Under the pieces are notes generated by a model. The model made no database searches, was not told where the DNA came from, and saw only the letters and a program-made list of their open reading frames with translations. Positions 24,712 to 38,412 of a stretch of 64,000 bases of DNA are shown here, in pieces; position 1 is the first letter of the stretch, and every line of letters starts with the position of its first letter. Source of the DNA: Escherichia coli DSM 30083 = JCM 1649 = ATCC 11775. GTDB taxonomy: Bacteria; Pseudomonadota; Gammaproteobacteria; Enterobacterales; Enterobacteriaceae. The stretch is taken from positions 3,596,001 to 3,660,000 of the forward strand of contig NZ_CP033092.2 in assembly GCF_003697165.2 (NCBI RefSeq), read 5' to 3'. A program made the translations under genes and the position numbers.

Positions 24712-25303
24712 GATTGTCTGCTCCCCCGTCTTGTTATGGGAGCAGTATTCAGGAATAAAAACATTCATTAAAAGAATTAGTCGTTATCGTACAGATGATT
24801 TTATTCTTAGCAAAAAAGCGGCAAAGGAAAGATTAAATATGCAATTACGCCCACTCTGATAACTCAGTAAATTACTGCACTTCATTTTATTAATGCATAA
24901 ACAAGCAGGTTCTAATGTCTGTTATTTTATTAACAGCAACACATATAATGAAACCATTATATTCACATTGCATATATAAATGTATCATTCTCAATCAACC
25001 ACATAATGTATTCACATAATGTATATAATCAATATTTGTGCATAGAACATATTTTTAATATGCAATTAATTGACAAACTAAATCACATTTAAATACAATA
25101 TATAAAATAAAATAACCATACAAACCAAACACACAAACACTTAACATATGAACTACATAAAAGATTACACACTCTTACCCCCGTACCTGACAGCCCCTTG
25201 TTTTTCAGCTATCAGCTATTTTTAACACTTAAAAATTAGCATCTGTCTGCGTCAGAGGTTACGTCTCTGGGGGCGTCGTTGTGCTTGTAGTATAATAAAT
25301 AAA
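24712..25303. other. tauA/yaiS divergent intergenic region, very AT-rich
   Basis: 592 AT-rich bases. They include a direct repeat CACATAATGTAT at 25000-25011 and 25013-25024 (13-base period). TATAAT at 25291-25296 is a likely -10 for yaiS. The tau promoter and its Cbl site must lie at the lower end but were not resolved. No gene is supported. Confidence 0.6.
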
Positions 25304-25990
25304 ATGGAGTGTCATAAAGTGGATAAGGTTTTAGATTCAGCGATCCTTTCTTCGGCAAATAAAAGAAAGGGTATCCTTGCCATTGGCGCGCATCCTGACG
25401 ATATAGAATTAGGCTGTGGCGCATCGCTAGCTCGCCTTGCGCAAAAAGGAATTTATATTGCTACCGTAGTGATGACTACCGGTAATTCTGGCGTAGATGG
25501 AATAATCGATCGCCACGAAGAATCACGCAACGCTCTAAAGATATTAGGGTGCCACCAAACTATTCATCTTAATTTTGCTGACACCCGCGCTCATTTACAG
25601 CTCAATGATATGATTTCTGCCCTGGAAAACATCATAAAAAATCAAATTCCCTCTGATGTTGAAATTATACGTGTATATACCATGCATGATGCTGACCGCC
25701 ATCAGGATCATCTTGCAGTCTATCAAGCCTCAATGGTTGCCTGTCGCGCTATTCCGCAAATTCTCGGCTATGAAACACCAAGTACCTGGCTTTCATTTAT
25801 GCCTCAGGTTTTTGAATCCGTGAAAGAAGAATATTTTTCTCTTAAACTGACTGCGTTAAAAAAACATAAAAGTCAGAGCCAGCGAGATTATATGCGCCCG
25901 GAGCGTCTGCGTGCAGTTGCTCAATTTCGCGGGCAACAGGTCAATAGCGATCTGGGTGAAGGTTTTGTTATTCATAAAATGATTCTTTGA
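25304..25990 (+). CDS. yaiS: PIG-L family deacetylase YaiS
   Basis: Probable zinc-dependent N-acetylglucosaminyl-type deacetylase of up to 228 residues. The PIG-L motif IGAHPDDIELGCGA near residue 27 and the second metal motif HDADRHQDH near 128 are intact. It opens the yaiS-yaiP-yaiX-yaiO cluster; a deacetylase beside a glycosyltransferase suggests action on an N-acetylated sugar. Start uncertain: the ATG at 25304 follows the -10 closely, while a GTG at 25319 has GGAG nine bases upstream. No signal peptide, so it probably acts in the cytoplasm. Confidence 0.85.
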   Translation: MECHKVDKVLDSAILSSANKRKGILAIGAHPDDIELGCGASLARLAQKGIYIATVVMTTGNSGVDGIIDRHEESRNALKILGCHQTIHLNFADTRAHLQLNDMISALENIIKNQIPSDVEIIRVYTMHDADRHQDHLAVYQASMVACRAIPQILGYETPSTWLSFMPQVFESVKEEYFSLKLTALKKHKSQSQRDYMRPERLRAVAQFRGQQVNSDLGEGFVIHKMIL

Positions 25991-25999
25991 GCAAATTGC

Positions 26000-27196
26000 A
26001 TGAAAACCTGGATCTTTATATGTATGGCCGTAGCAATATTGCTATGGTTTCTGAGTACGTTAAGGCGTAAGCCCAGCCAAAAGAAAGGCTGTATTGACGC
26101 CATTATACCTGCTTATAACGAAGGCCCGTGTCTGGCGCAGTCACTGGATAATCTGCTGCGTAACCCTTATTTTTGCCGGGTAATTTGCGTTAACGACGGC
26201 TCCATGGACAATACCGAAGCGGTCATGGCGGAAGTCAAACGCAAATGGGGCGACCGCTTTGTTGCCGTCACGCAAAAAAATACCGGTAAAGGTGGTGCGC
26301 TGATGAATGGCCTCAATTACGCCACCTGCGATCAGGTTTTTTTAAGTGATGCCGACACCTATGTTCCGCCCGATCAAGACGGAATGGGCTATATGCTGGC
26401 GGAAATTGAGCGTGGCGCTGATGCCGTAGGCGGCATTCCCTCTACTGCGTTGAAAGGCGCGGGTCTGTTACCACACATCCGCGCGACCGTAAAGTTGCCG
26501 ATGATTGTTATGAAGCGCACGCTACAGCAGCTTCTGGGCGGCGCACCGTTTATCATCAGCGGTGCCTGCGGGATGTTCCGTACTGATGTATTGCGTAAGT
26601 TCGGTTTCTCGGATCGTACTAAAGTCGAAGACCTTGATCTCACCTGGACATTGGTGGCAAACGGCTACCGTATTCGGCAGGCGAATCGCTGCATCGTATA
26701 CCCACAGGAATGTAACAGTCCGCGTGAGGAGTGGCGCCGCTGGCGGCGTTGGATTGTGGGCTACGCGGTCTGTATGCGCCTGCATAAAAGACTTTTATTT
26801 AGCCGCTTCGGTATCTTCAGTATATTTCCTATGCTGTTGGTTGTGCTTTATGGCGTTGGTATTTATCTCACTACCTGGTTTAATGAATTCATCACCACCG
26901 GGCCACATGGTGTGGTGTTGGCAATGTTCCCGCTTATCTGGGTCGGCGTAGTTTGTGTTATTGGTGCATTTAGCGCCTGGTTTCATCGTTGCTGGTTGTT
27001 GGTGCCTTTAGCACCGCTTTCCGTTGTGTATGTATTATTAGCTTATGCCATCTGGATTATTTATGGACTTATTGCCTTTTTTACTGGACGCGAACCTCAG
27101 CGCGACAAACCCACCCGCTATTCCGCACTGGTGGAAGTGTCAACCGCTTATTCCCACCCTTCTGTCACAGGAACTGAAAAACTATCTGAAGCTTAA
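26000..27196 (+). CDS. yaiP: Family 2 membrane glycosyltransferase YaiP
   Basis: Inner-membrane processive-type glycosyltransferase of 398 residues. One N-terminal helix is followed by the catalytic domain with IPAYNEGP, VNDGSMDNT, the DxD-like SDADTYVP, and EDLDLTW, then an RRWRRW segment in the place of Q/RxxRW. Three or four C-terminal helices (about 268-370) follow. It starts nine bases after yaiS. The architecture recalls PgaC-like and cellulose-synthase-like enzymes, so it probably polymerises or extrudes a glycan; the substrate is unknown. Confidence 0.88.
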   Translation: MKTWIFICMAVAILLWFLSTLRRKPSQKKGCIDAIIPAYNEGPCLAQSLDNLLRNPYFCRVICVNDGSMDNTEAVMAEVKRKWGDRFVAVTQKNTGKGGALMNGLNYATCDQVFLSDADTYVPPDQDGMGYMLAEIERGADAVGGIPSTALKGAGLLPHIRATVKLPMIVMKRTLQQLLGGAPFIISGACGMFRTDVLRKFGFSDRTKVEDLDLTWTLVANGYRIRQANRCIVYPQECNSPREEWRRWRRWIVGYAVCMRLHKRLLFSRFGIFSIFPMLLVVLYGVGIYLTTWFNEFITTGPHGVVLAMFPLIWVGVVCVIGAFSAWFHRCWLLVPLAPLSVVYVLLAYAIWIIYGLIAFFTGREPQRDKPTRYSALVEVSTAYSHPSVTGTEKLSEA

Positions 27197-27755
27197 TGTT
27201 AAAGAGAAAAATATTCAGATTGCAGACCAGGTGATTATTGATGAAAGTGCCGGTGAGGTTGTTATCGGCGCGAATACCCGTATTTGCCACGGTGCCGTTA
27301 TTCAGGGTCCGGTAGTGATTGGCGCAAACTGCCTAATAGGTAATTATGCGTTTATTCGTCCTGGCACAATAATCAGCAATGGCGTAAGAATTGGTTTTGC
27401 CACCGAAATTAAAAATGCGGTTATTGAAGCGGAAGCCACGATTGGTCCGCAATGCTTTATTGCCGACTCGGTAGTTGCAAACCAGGCATATTTGGGCGCA
27501 CAAGTACGAACCAGTAATCATCGTCTGGATGAACAGCCCGTGTCTGTTCGAACTCCAGATGGAATTATCGCTACCGGATGCGATAAATTAGGTTGTTATA
27601 TCGGGCAGCGTTCACGCCTTGGCGTACAAGTTATTATTTTGCCTGGGCGAATTATTTCCCCGAACACGCAACTTGGCCCGCGCGTGATTGTAGAACGTAA
27701 TTTACCTACCGGAACTTATTCACTCCGACAAGAACTTATCCGTACAGGAGATTAA
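27045..27755 (+). CDS. yaiX: Hexapeptide-repeat acyltransferase-like protein YaiX
   Basis: Left-handed beta-helix protein of up to 236 residues. Hexapeptide repeats run from about 27230, for example VVIGANTRICHGAVIQGPVV and VRIGFATEIKNAVIEAEATI, ending in a loop with SNHRLDEQP. It probably acylates or modifies a sugar. The frame opens about 150 bases inside yaiP and has no ATG after the yaiP stop, so the true start (an upstream ATG without RBS, a rare codon, or coupling by frameshift) is uncertain. K-12 yaiX is broken by an insertion; this copy is continuous. Confidence 0.75.
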   Translation: MPSGLFMDLLPFLLDANLSATNPPAIPHWWKCQPLIPTLLSQELKNYLKLNVKEKNIQIADQVIIDESAGEVVIGANTRICHGAVIQGPVVIGANCLIGNYAFIRPGTIISNGVRIGFATEIKNAVIEAEATIGPQCFIADSVVANQAYLGAQVRTSNHRLDEQPVSVRTPDGIIATGCDKLGCYIGQRSRLGVQVIILPGRIISPNTQLGPRVIVERNLPTGTYSLRQELIRTGD

Positions 27756-27756
27756 A

Positions 27757-28530
27757 ATGATAAAACGGACGTTATTAGCGGCGGCAATTTTTAGCGCATT
27801 ACCCGTTTATGCCGGGTTAACTTCCATTACCGCGGGCTACGATTTTACCGATTATTCTGGCGATCATGGCAACCGTAATTTAGCGTATGCTGAACTGGTG
27901 GCGAAAGTTGAAAACGCAACGCTGCTTTTTAATCTTTCCCAGGGGCGTCGTGATTATGAAACTGAACATTTCAATGCCACTCGCGGCCAGGGTGCAGTCT
28001 GGTACAAATGGAATAACTGGCTGACAACCCGAACGGGTATTGCCTTTGCGGATAATACGCCGGTCTTTGCCCGCCAGGATTTTCGTCAGGATATTAACCT
28101 GGCCCTGTTGCCAAAAACGCTTTTCACGACCGGTTATCGCTACACTAAATATTACGATGATGTCGAAGTCGATGCCTGGCAAGGTGGCATATCACTCTAT
28201 ACTGGCCCGGTGATCACCAGCTATCGCTATACCCATTATGACTCCAGCGATGCAGGTGGTAGTTACAGCAATATGATTTCCGTGCGTCTGAATGACCCGC
28301 GCGGCACTGGTTACACGCAACTATGGCTAAGCCGCGGAACAGGTGCTTACACCTACGACTGGACGCCAGAAACACGCTACGGCAGCATGAAGAGCATCAG
28401 TTTGCAACGTATTCAACCGCTGACTGAGCAACTTAATCTCGGGTTGACGGCAGGTAAAGTGTGGTACGACACCCCAACCGATGATTATAACGGTCTGCAA
28501 CTTGCAGCCCATCTGACCTGGAAATTCTGA
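27757..28530 (+). CDS. yaiO: Outer-membrane beta-barrel protein YaiO
   Basis: Outer-membrane protein of 257 residues. The signal peptide MIKRTLLAAAIFSALPVYA is followed by alternating strands rich in Tyr, Trp and Thr and a terminal strand LQLAAHLTWKF ending in Phe, as barrel proteins do. It starts one base after the yaiX stop, with CAGGAG upstream. Its place at the end of a deacetylase, glycosyltransferase and acyltransferase set suggests it could let a glycan cross the outer membrane; this is inference. The family has no proven function. Confidence 0.9.
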   Translation: MIKRTLLAAAIFSALPVYAGLTSITAGYDFTDYSGDHGNRNLAYAELVAKVENATLLFNLSQGRRDYETEHFNATRGQGAVWYKWNNWLTTRTGIAFADNTPVFARQDFRQDINLALLPKTLFTTGYRYTKYYDDVEVDAWQGGISLYTGPVITSYRYTHYDSSDAGGSYSNMISVRLNDPRGTGYTQLWLSRGTGAYTYDWTPETRYGSMKSISLQRIQPLTEQLNLGLTAGKVWYDTPTDDYNGLQLAAHLTWKF

Positions 28531-28538
28531 TTCCTTCT

Positions 28539-28560
28539 GCCGCCCGCTATCCGGGGCGGC
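28539..28560 (+). terminator. GC-rich hairpin after yaiO
   Basis: GCCGCCC/GGGCGGC stem eight bases after the yaiO stop, without a T-run; a possible terminator. Confidence 0.4.
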
Positions 28561-28641
28561 CTTCCCTGCCGATTAGCCCCTATCCCCTTTCCTCTTTGTT
28601 TTCCGACTACATTCACCGGATAAATTTTATTCTCCAGTGTT

Positions 28642-28694
28642 ATATACTATAGGGGGGTATGCATTGACATATAGCATACCCCCCTATAGTATAT
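28642..28694 (+). promoter_or_regulatory. frmRAB promoter/operator with perfect palindrome
   Basis: Two perfect 21-base inverted arms (28642-28662 and 28674-28694) around an 11-base spacer, each arm with a run of six G or C. TTGACA at 28664-28669 and TAGTAT at 28687-28692, spaced 17, form the promoter inside it. This is the expected site for repression by FrmR, relieved by formaldehyde. Confidence 0.85.
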
Positions 28695-28718
28695 TGCGTG
28701 CAGATGATGAGGTGCGAA

Positions 28719-28994
28719 ATGCCCAGTACTCCGGAAGAGAAGAAAAAGGTCCTTACTCGAGTTCGTCGTATTCGGGGGCAGATTGATGCTCTGGAACGGT
28801 CGCTGGAGGGTGATGCCGAATGCCGTGCCATACTCCAACAGATCGCTGCCGTTCGGGGCGCGGCTAACGGACTGATGGCAGAAGTGCTTGAAAGCCATAT
28901 CCGGGAAACGTTTGACCGAAATGACTGCTACAGCCGCGAAGTCAGCCAATCCGTTGACGACACTATTGAACTGGTTCGTGCCTATCTTAAATAG
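28719..28994 (+). CDS. frmR: Formaldehyde-responsive repressor FrmR
   Basis: CsoR/RcnR-type all-helical repressor of 91 residues. The family sensing residues are visible: Pro2, Cys near 35 (DAECRAIL) and His near 60 (LESHIRE). Formaldehyde crosslinks the N-terminus to this cysteine and releases the operator. The start [10 protein letters not shown] is chosen because GAGG lies just upstream and because the mature N-terminal Pro is functionally important; the frame begins seven codons earlier. It is the first gene of frmRAB. Confidence 0.95.
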
Positions 28995-28998
28995 CTGA

Positions 28999-30138
<1,140 letters not shown>

Positions 30139-30187
30139 TTTCCCGCTGGTTTACCCCGTCCAGTTCAGATGGGGTTCTTAATACTCT

Positions 30188-30207
30188 CCCCGGGCAGCCG
30201 TCCGGGG
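30188..30207. other. Hairpin between frmA and frmB
   Basis: CCCCGG/CCGGGG stem in the 92-base frmA-frmB gap. There is no T-run, so it may modulate rather than end transcription. Confidence 0.4.
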
Positions 30208-30230
30208 GATTAACCGTGAGATAATGACTG

Positions 30231-31064
30231 ATGGAACTCATTGAAAAACATGCCAGCTTTGGCGGCTGGCAAAATGTGTATCGGCATTATTCCCAATCAC
30301 TGAAATGTGAAATGAATGTCGGCGTCTATCTCCCACCAAAAGCCGAGAATGAAAAATTGCCGGTGTTGTACTGGCTTTCAGGCCTGACCTGCAACGAGCA
30401 GAATTTCATTACTAAATCGGGGATGCAGCGTTACGCGGCTGAGCACAACATTATTGTTGTTGCGCCGGACACCAGTCCGCGAGGCAGTCATGTCGCAGAT
30501 GCTGACCGTTACGATCTCGGGCAAGGTGCCGGGTTTTACCTGAACGCGACGCAAGCGCCGTGGAATGAACATTACAAAATGTATGACTATATCCGCAACG
30601 AGCTGCCGAATTTAGTGATGCATCATTTTCCAGCAACGGCCAGAAAGTCTATCTCAGGTCATTCTATGGGCGGGCTGGGCGCGCTGGTGCTGGCGTTACG
30701 TAACCCAGATGAATATGTCAGCGTCTCGGCGTTTTCGCCCATTGTCTCCCCATCGCAAGTACCGTGGGGACAGCAAGCCTTTGCCGCATATCTTGGTGAA
30801 AATAAAGATGCCTGGTTGGATTACGACCCGGTGAGTCTTATTTCACAAGGTCAACGCGTTGCGGAAATCATGGTTGATCAGGGATTGAGTGATGATTTTT
30901 ACGCAGAACAGCTGCGGACTCCAAATCTTGAAAAGATCTGCCAGGAGATGAATATCAAGACGTTAATCCGTTATCACGAGGGTTATGATCACAGCTATTA
31001 TTTTGTCTCCAGTTTTATTGGCGAGCATATTGCGTACCACGCCAATAAACTGAATATGCGTTGA
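30231..31064 (+). CDS. frmB: S-formylglutathione hydrolase FrmB
   Basis: Cytoplasmic esterase-D-type serine hydrolase of 277 residues that splits S-formylglutathione into formate and glutathione, the second step after FrmA. The nucleophile is in SGHSMGGLGAL (about residue 147), the catalytic His in EGYDHSYYF near the C-terminus, and an oxyanion segment in LSGLTCNEQNF. It is the last gene of frmRAB, followed by a BIME cluster. Confidence 0.95.
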   Translation: MELIEKHASFGGWQNVYRHYSQSLKCEMNVGVYLPPKAENEKLPVLYWLSGLTCNEQNFITKSGMQRYAAEHNIIVVAPDTSPRGSHVADADRYDLGQGAGFYLNATQAPWNEHYKMYDYIRNELPNLVMHHFPATARKSISGHSMGGLGALVLALRNPDEYVSVSAFSPIVSPSQVPWGQQAFAAYLGENKDAWLDYDPVSLISQGQRVAEIMVDQGLSDDFYAEQLRTPNLEKICQEMNIKTLIRYHEGYDHSYYFVSSFIGEHIAYHANKLNMR

Positions 31065-31077
31065 TAATAGTGCACGA

Positions 31078-31269
<192 letters not shown>

Positions 31270-31289
31270 ACTGCACGGCTTATCTATGT

Positions 31290-31829
31290 TTACCACATCA
31301 AATCATCAGGCACTTTGAAGTCGGCATACGGATCGTCTTCATCCTGCTCTTCGGCGCTGAGCGCGCTGTGCAACACAATACTGCTGGCATCACGCTGAGC
31401 AATTTTATCGGCAACGCTGGCGGGAATAATGGCGTATTCACCTTCGCTATTGTTATCGACCAACAAGCGAGCAATCGCCAGACGACCATTAATCAACTGC
31501 GCCTGTGTGAGCTTATCGACAAAAATCTTCTTAATCAGATTGCCGTCAGTGAAGTTAAAACCAATATCGCCATTGGCAATGGTGATTCGGTTCATTTCAA
31601 TGAGCTGCTTCACCTGGGCTTTATATTCTTTCGCCAACGCCGCTTGTTTTTGCTGTTCGCTAAGCTGTTTATCACGCTCAAGCTGTGCCTTTTTATTTTC
31701 TTCTACCGCAGCCCGAGCTTCACGCGCCTGAACGCGCGATTTTTTCGCCGTTCTCTCCACCTTCGCCGCTTTTTTGCTGGTGACTAGTCCCGCTTTGAGC
31801 AACTGCTCTTGTAAGGTAAGTTTTGCCAT
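31290..31829 (-). CDS. yaiL: DUF2058 family protein YaiL
   Basis: Cytoplasmic protein of 179 residues. A highly charged Lys/Glu/Arg-rich N-terminal half (about 1-85) is probably a long helix or coiled coil, suited to nucleic acid or nucleoprotein contact. A compact C-terminal domain ends in EDDPYADFKVPDDLMW. No enzymatic motif is seen. The start MAKLTLQEQLL gives the family length. In K-12 the mhp genes lie beyond it; here lacI follows directly. Confidence 0.92.
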   Translation of the reverse strand: MAKLTLQEQLLKAGLVTSKKAAKVERTAKKSRVQAREARAAVEENKKAQLERDKQLSEQQKQAALAKEYKAQVKQLIEMNRITIANGDIGFNFTDGNLIKKIFVDKLTQAQLINGRLAIARLLVDNNSEGEYAIIPASVADKIAQRDASSIVLHSALSAEEQDEDDPYADFKVPDDLMW

Positions 31830-31966
31830 CTTTGTTTCCAAACCCGCTGAATAATTTTTAGCGAGTATACCTGTAAACGCCGTAGGTGTATTGGCGTGGG
31901 TTTTCTCTCACCTGTGACCTGGCGTCAGCATTTTAAATCTCACTTCGGCGTCAGCCTCGCCGAATG

Positions 31967-31995
31967 GCGCAAAACCTTTCGCGGTATGGCATGAT
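31967..31995 (+). promoter_or_regulatory. lacI promoter
   Basis: GCGCAA and CATGAT spaced by 17 bases, the weak wild-type lacI promoter, upstream of the GTG start. Confidence 0.85.
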
Positions 31996-32030
31996 AGCGC
32001 CCGGAAGAGAGTCAATTCAGGGTGGTGAAT

Positions 32031-33113
32031 GTGAAACCAGTAACGCTATACGATGTCGCAGAGTATGCCGGTGTCTCTTATCAGACCGTTTCCCGCGTGG
32101 TGAACCAGGCCTGCCACGTTTCTGCGAAAACGCGGGAAAAAGTGGAAGCGGCGATGGCGGAGCTGAATTACATTCCCAACCGCGTGGCACAACAACTGGC
32201 GGGCAAACAGTCGTTGCTGATTGGCGTTGCCACCTCCAGTCTGGCCCTGCACGCGCCGTCGCAAATTGTTGCGGCGATAAAATCTCGCGCCGATCAACTG
32301 GGTGCCAGCGTGGTGGTGTCGATGGTAGAACGAAGCGGCGTCGAAGCCTGTAAAGCGGCGGTGCACAATCTTCTCGCGCAACGCGTCAGTGGGCTGATCA
32401 TTAACTATCCGCTGGATGACCAGGATGCCATTGCTGTGGAAGCTGCCTGCGCTAATGTTCCGGCGTTATTTCTTGATGTCTCTGACCAGACTCCCATCAA
32501 CAGTATTATTTTCTCCCATGAAGACGGTACGCGACTGGGCGTGGAGCACCTGGTCGCATTGGGTCACCAGCAAATCGCGCTGTTAGCAGGCCCATTAAGT
32601 TCTGTCTCGGCGCGTCTGCGTCTGGCAGGCTGGCATAAATATCTCACACGCAATCAAATTCAGCCGATAGCGGAACGGGAAGGCGACTGGAGTGCCATGT
32701 CCGGTTTTCAACAAACCATGCAAATGCTAAATGAGGGCATCGTTCCCACTGCGATGCTGGTTGCCAACGATCAGATGGCGCTGGGCGCAATGCGCGCCAT
32801 TACCGAGTCCGGGCTGCGCGTTGGTGCGGATATCTCGGTAGTGGGATACGACGATACCGAAGACAGCTCGTGTTATATCCCGCCGTTAACCACCATCAAA
32901 CAGGATTTTCGCCTGCTGGGGCAAACCAGCGTGGACCGCTTGCTGCAACTCTCTCAGGGCCAGGCGGTGAAGGGCAATCAGCTGTTGCCCGTCTCACTGG
33001 TGAAAAGAAAAACCACCCTTCCGCCCAATACGCAAACCGCCTCTCCCCGCGCGTTGGCCGATTCATTAATGCAGCTGGCACGACAAGTTTCCCGACTGGA
33101 AAGCGGGCAGTGA
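32031..33113 (+). CDS. lacI: Lactose operon repressor LacI
   Basis: Tetrameric repressor of 360 residues. The N-terminal helix-turn-helix (VTLYDVAEYAGVSYQTVSRV), hinge (NRVAQQLAGKQ), periplasmic-binding-protein-like core and C-terminal leucine-heptad tetramerisation helix (ALADSLMQLARQVSRLESGQ) are complete. The start is the usual GTG. Compared from memory with K-12 it has Cys instead of Ser at position 28, Ala for Thr in AACANVP and Pro for Ala in TTLPPN. The stop lies within operator O3. Confidence 0.97.
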   Translation: MKPVTLYDVAEYAGVSYQTVSRVVNQACHVSAKTREKVEAAMAELNYIPNRVAQQLAGKQSLLIGVATSSLALHAPSQIVAAIKSRADQLGASVVVSMVERSGVEACKAAVHNLLAQRVSGLIINYPLDDQDAIAVEAACANVPALFLDVSDQTPINSIIFSHEDGTRLGVEHLVALGHQQIALLAGPLSSVSARLRLAGWHKYLTRNQIQPIAEREGDWSAMSGFQQTMQMLNEGIVPTAMLVANDQMALGAMRAITESGLRVGADISVVGYDDTEDSSCYIPPLTTIKQDFRLLGQTSVDRLLQLSQGQAVKGNQLLPVSLVKRKTTLPPNTQTASPRALADSLMQLARQVSRLESGQ

Positions 33114-33126
33114 GCGCAACACAATT
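33106..33126 (+). promoter_or_regulatory. lac operator O3 (variant)
   Basis: Left half GGCAGTGAGC, right half CAACACAATT. The K-12 right half is CAACGCAATT, so one G to A change brings it closer to the symmetric operator. It overlaps the lacI stop. Confidence 0.9.
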
Positions 33127-33191
33127 AATGTGAGTCAGCTCACTCATTAGGCACCCCAGTCTTTACACTCTATGTGTCCGGCTCGTATGTT
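33126..33191 (+). promoter_or_regulatory. lacZYA promoter with CRP site
   Basis: CRP site TGTGAGTCAGCTCACT within 33126-33147; -35 TTTACA at 33162-33167; -10 TATGTT at 33186-33191 with 18-base spacing. The layout is that of the wild-type lac promoter, with several spacer changes relative to K-12. Confidence 0.95.
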
Positions 33192-33197
33192 GTGTGA

Positions 33198-36310
<3,113 letters not shown>

Positions 36311-36316
36311 TAATAA

Positions 36317-37615
<1,299 letters not shown>

Positions 37616-37624
37616 GCAATCAAT

Positions 37625-37654
37625 GTCGGATGCGGCGCGAGCGCCTTATCCGAC
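37625..37654. repeat. REP element between lacY and lacA
   Basis: GTCGGATGCGGCGC...GCCTTATCCGAC palindrome in the lacY-lacA gap. Confidence 0.85.
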
Positions 37655-37680
37655 CAACATATCAGGGCGGAATGATCGCA

Positions 37681-38292
37681 ATGAACATGTCGATGACAGA
37701 AAGAATAAAAGCAGGCAAGCTATTTACCGATATGTGCGAAGGCTTACCTGAAAAAAGACTTCGTGGAAAAACGTTAATGTATGAGTTTAATCACTCGCAT
37801 CCATCAGAAGTTGATAAAAGAGAAAGTCTGATTAAAGAAATGTTTGCCACGGTAGGGGAAAACGCCTGGGTAGAACCCCCCGTCTATTTCTCTTACGGTT
37901 CCAACATCTATATAGGCCGCAATTTTTATGCAAATTTCAATTTAACCATTGTCGACGACTACACGGTAACGATCGGTGATAACGTACTGATTGCACCCAA
38001 CGTTACTCTTTCCGTTACGGGACACCCGGTACACCATGAATTGAGAAAAAACGGAGAGATGTACTCTTTTCCGATAACGATTGGCAATAACGTCTGGATC
38101 GGAAGTCATGTGGTTATTAATCCAGGCGTCACCATCGGGGATAATTCTGTTATTGGCGCGGGTAGTGTCGTCACAAAAGACATTCCACCAAACGTCGTGG
38201 CTGCTGGCGTTCCTTGTCGGGTTATTCGCGAAATAAACGACCGGGATAAGCAATATTATTTCAAAGATTTTAAAGTTGAGTCTTCAGTTTAA
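37681..38292 (+). CDS. lacA: Galactoside O-acetyltransferase
   Basis: Cytoplasmic trimeric acetyltransferase of 203 residues that acetylates galactosides with acetyl-CoA, probably to detoxify non-metabolised analogues. The left-handed beta-helix hexapeptide repeats are visible (IGDNVLIAPNVTLSVTGHPV, VWIGSHVVINPGVTIGDNSV); catalytic His115 is in SVTGHPVHHE. The start codon is ATG here; K-12 uses TTG, by memory. It is followed by a BIME, then codA rather than cynX. Confidence 0.96.
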   Translation: MNMSMTERIKAGKLFTDMCEGLPEKRLRGKTLMYEFNHSHPSEVDKRESLIKEMFATVGENAWVEPPVYFSYGSNIYIGRNFYANFNLTIVDDYTVTIGDNVLIAPNVTLSVTGHPVHHELRKNGEMYSFPITIGNNVWIGSHVVINPGVTIGDNSVIGAGSVVTKDIPPNVVAAGVPCRVIREINDRDKQYYFKDFKVESSV

Positions 38293-38303
38293 ATAAGCAA
38301 AAT

Positions 38304-38385
38304 TGCCTGATGCGCTCCGCTTATCAGGCCTACAATTTCAGAGATCTACGTAGGCCGGATAAGGTGTTCACGCCGCATCCGGCAT
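38304..38385. repeat. BIME between lacA and codA
   Basis: Two facing REP palindromes (CCTGATGCGCTCCGCTTATCAGG and GCCGGATAAGG...CCGCATCCGGC) fill the gap where K-12 has the cyn genes. Confidence 0.9.
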
Positions 38386-38412
38386 AAACTACGCTCGCGG
38401 TAACCCAGCCGA

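Noticed and set aside
27045..27755. Insertion sequence remnant in yaiX
   Set aside because: K-12 yaiX is interrupted, so I looked for terminal repeats or transposase here and saw none; the frame is continuous.
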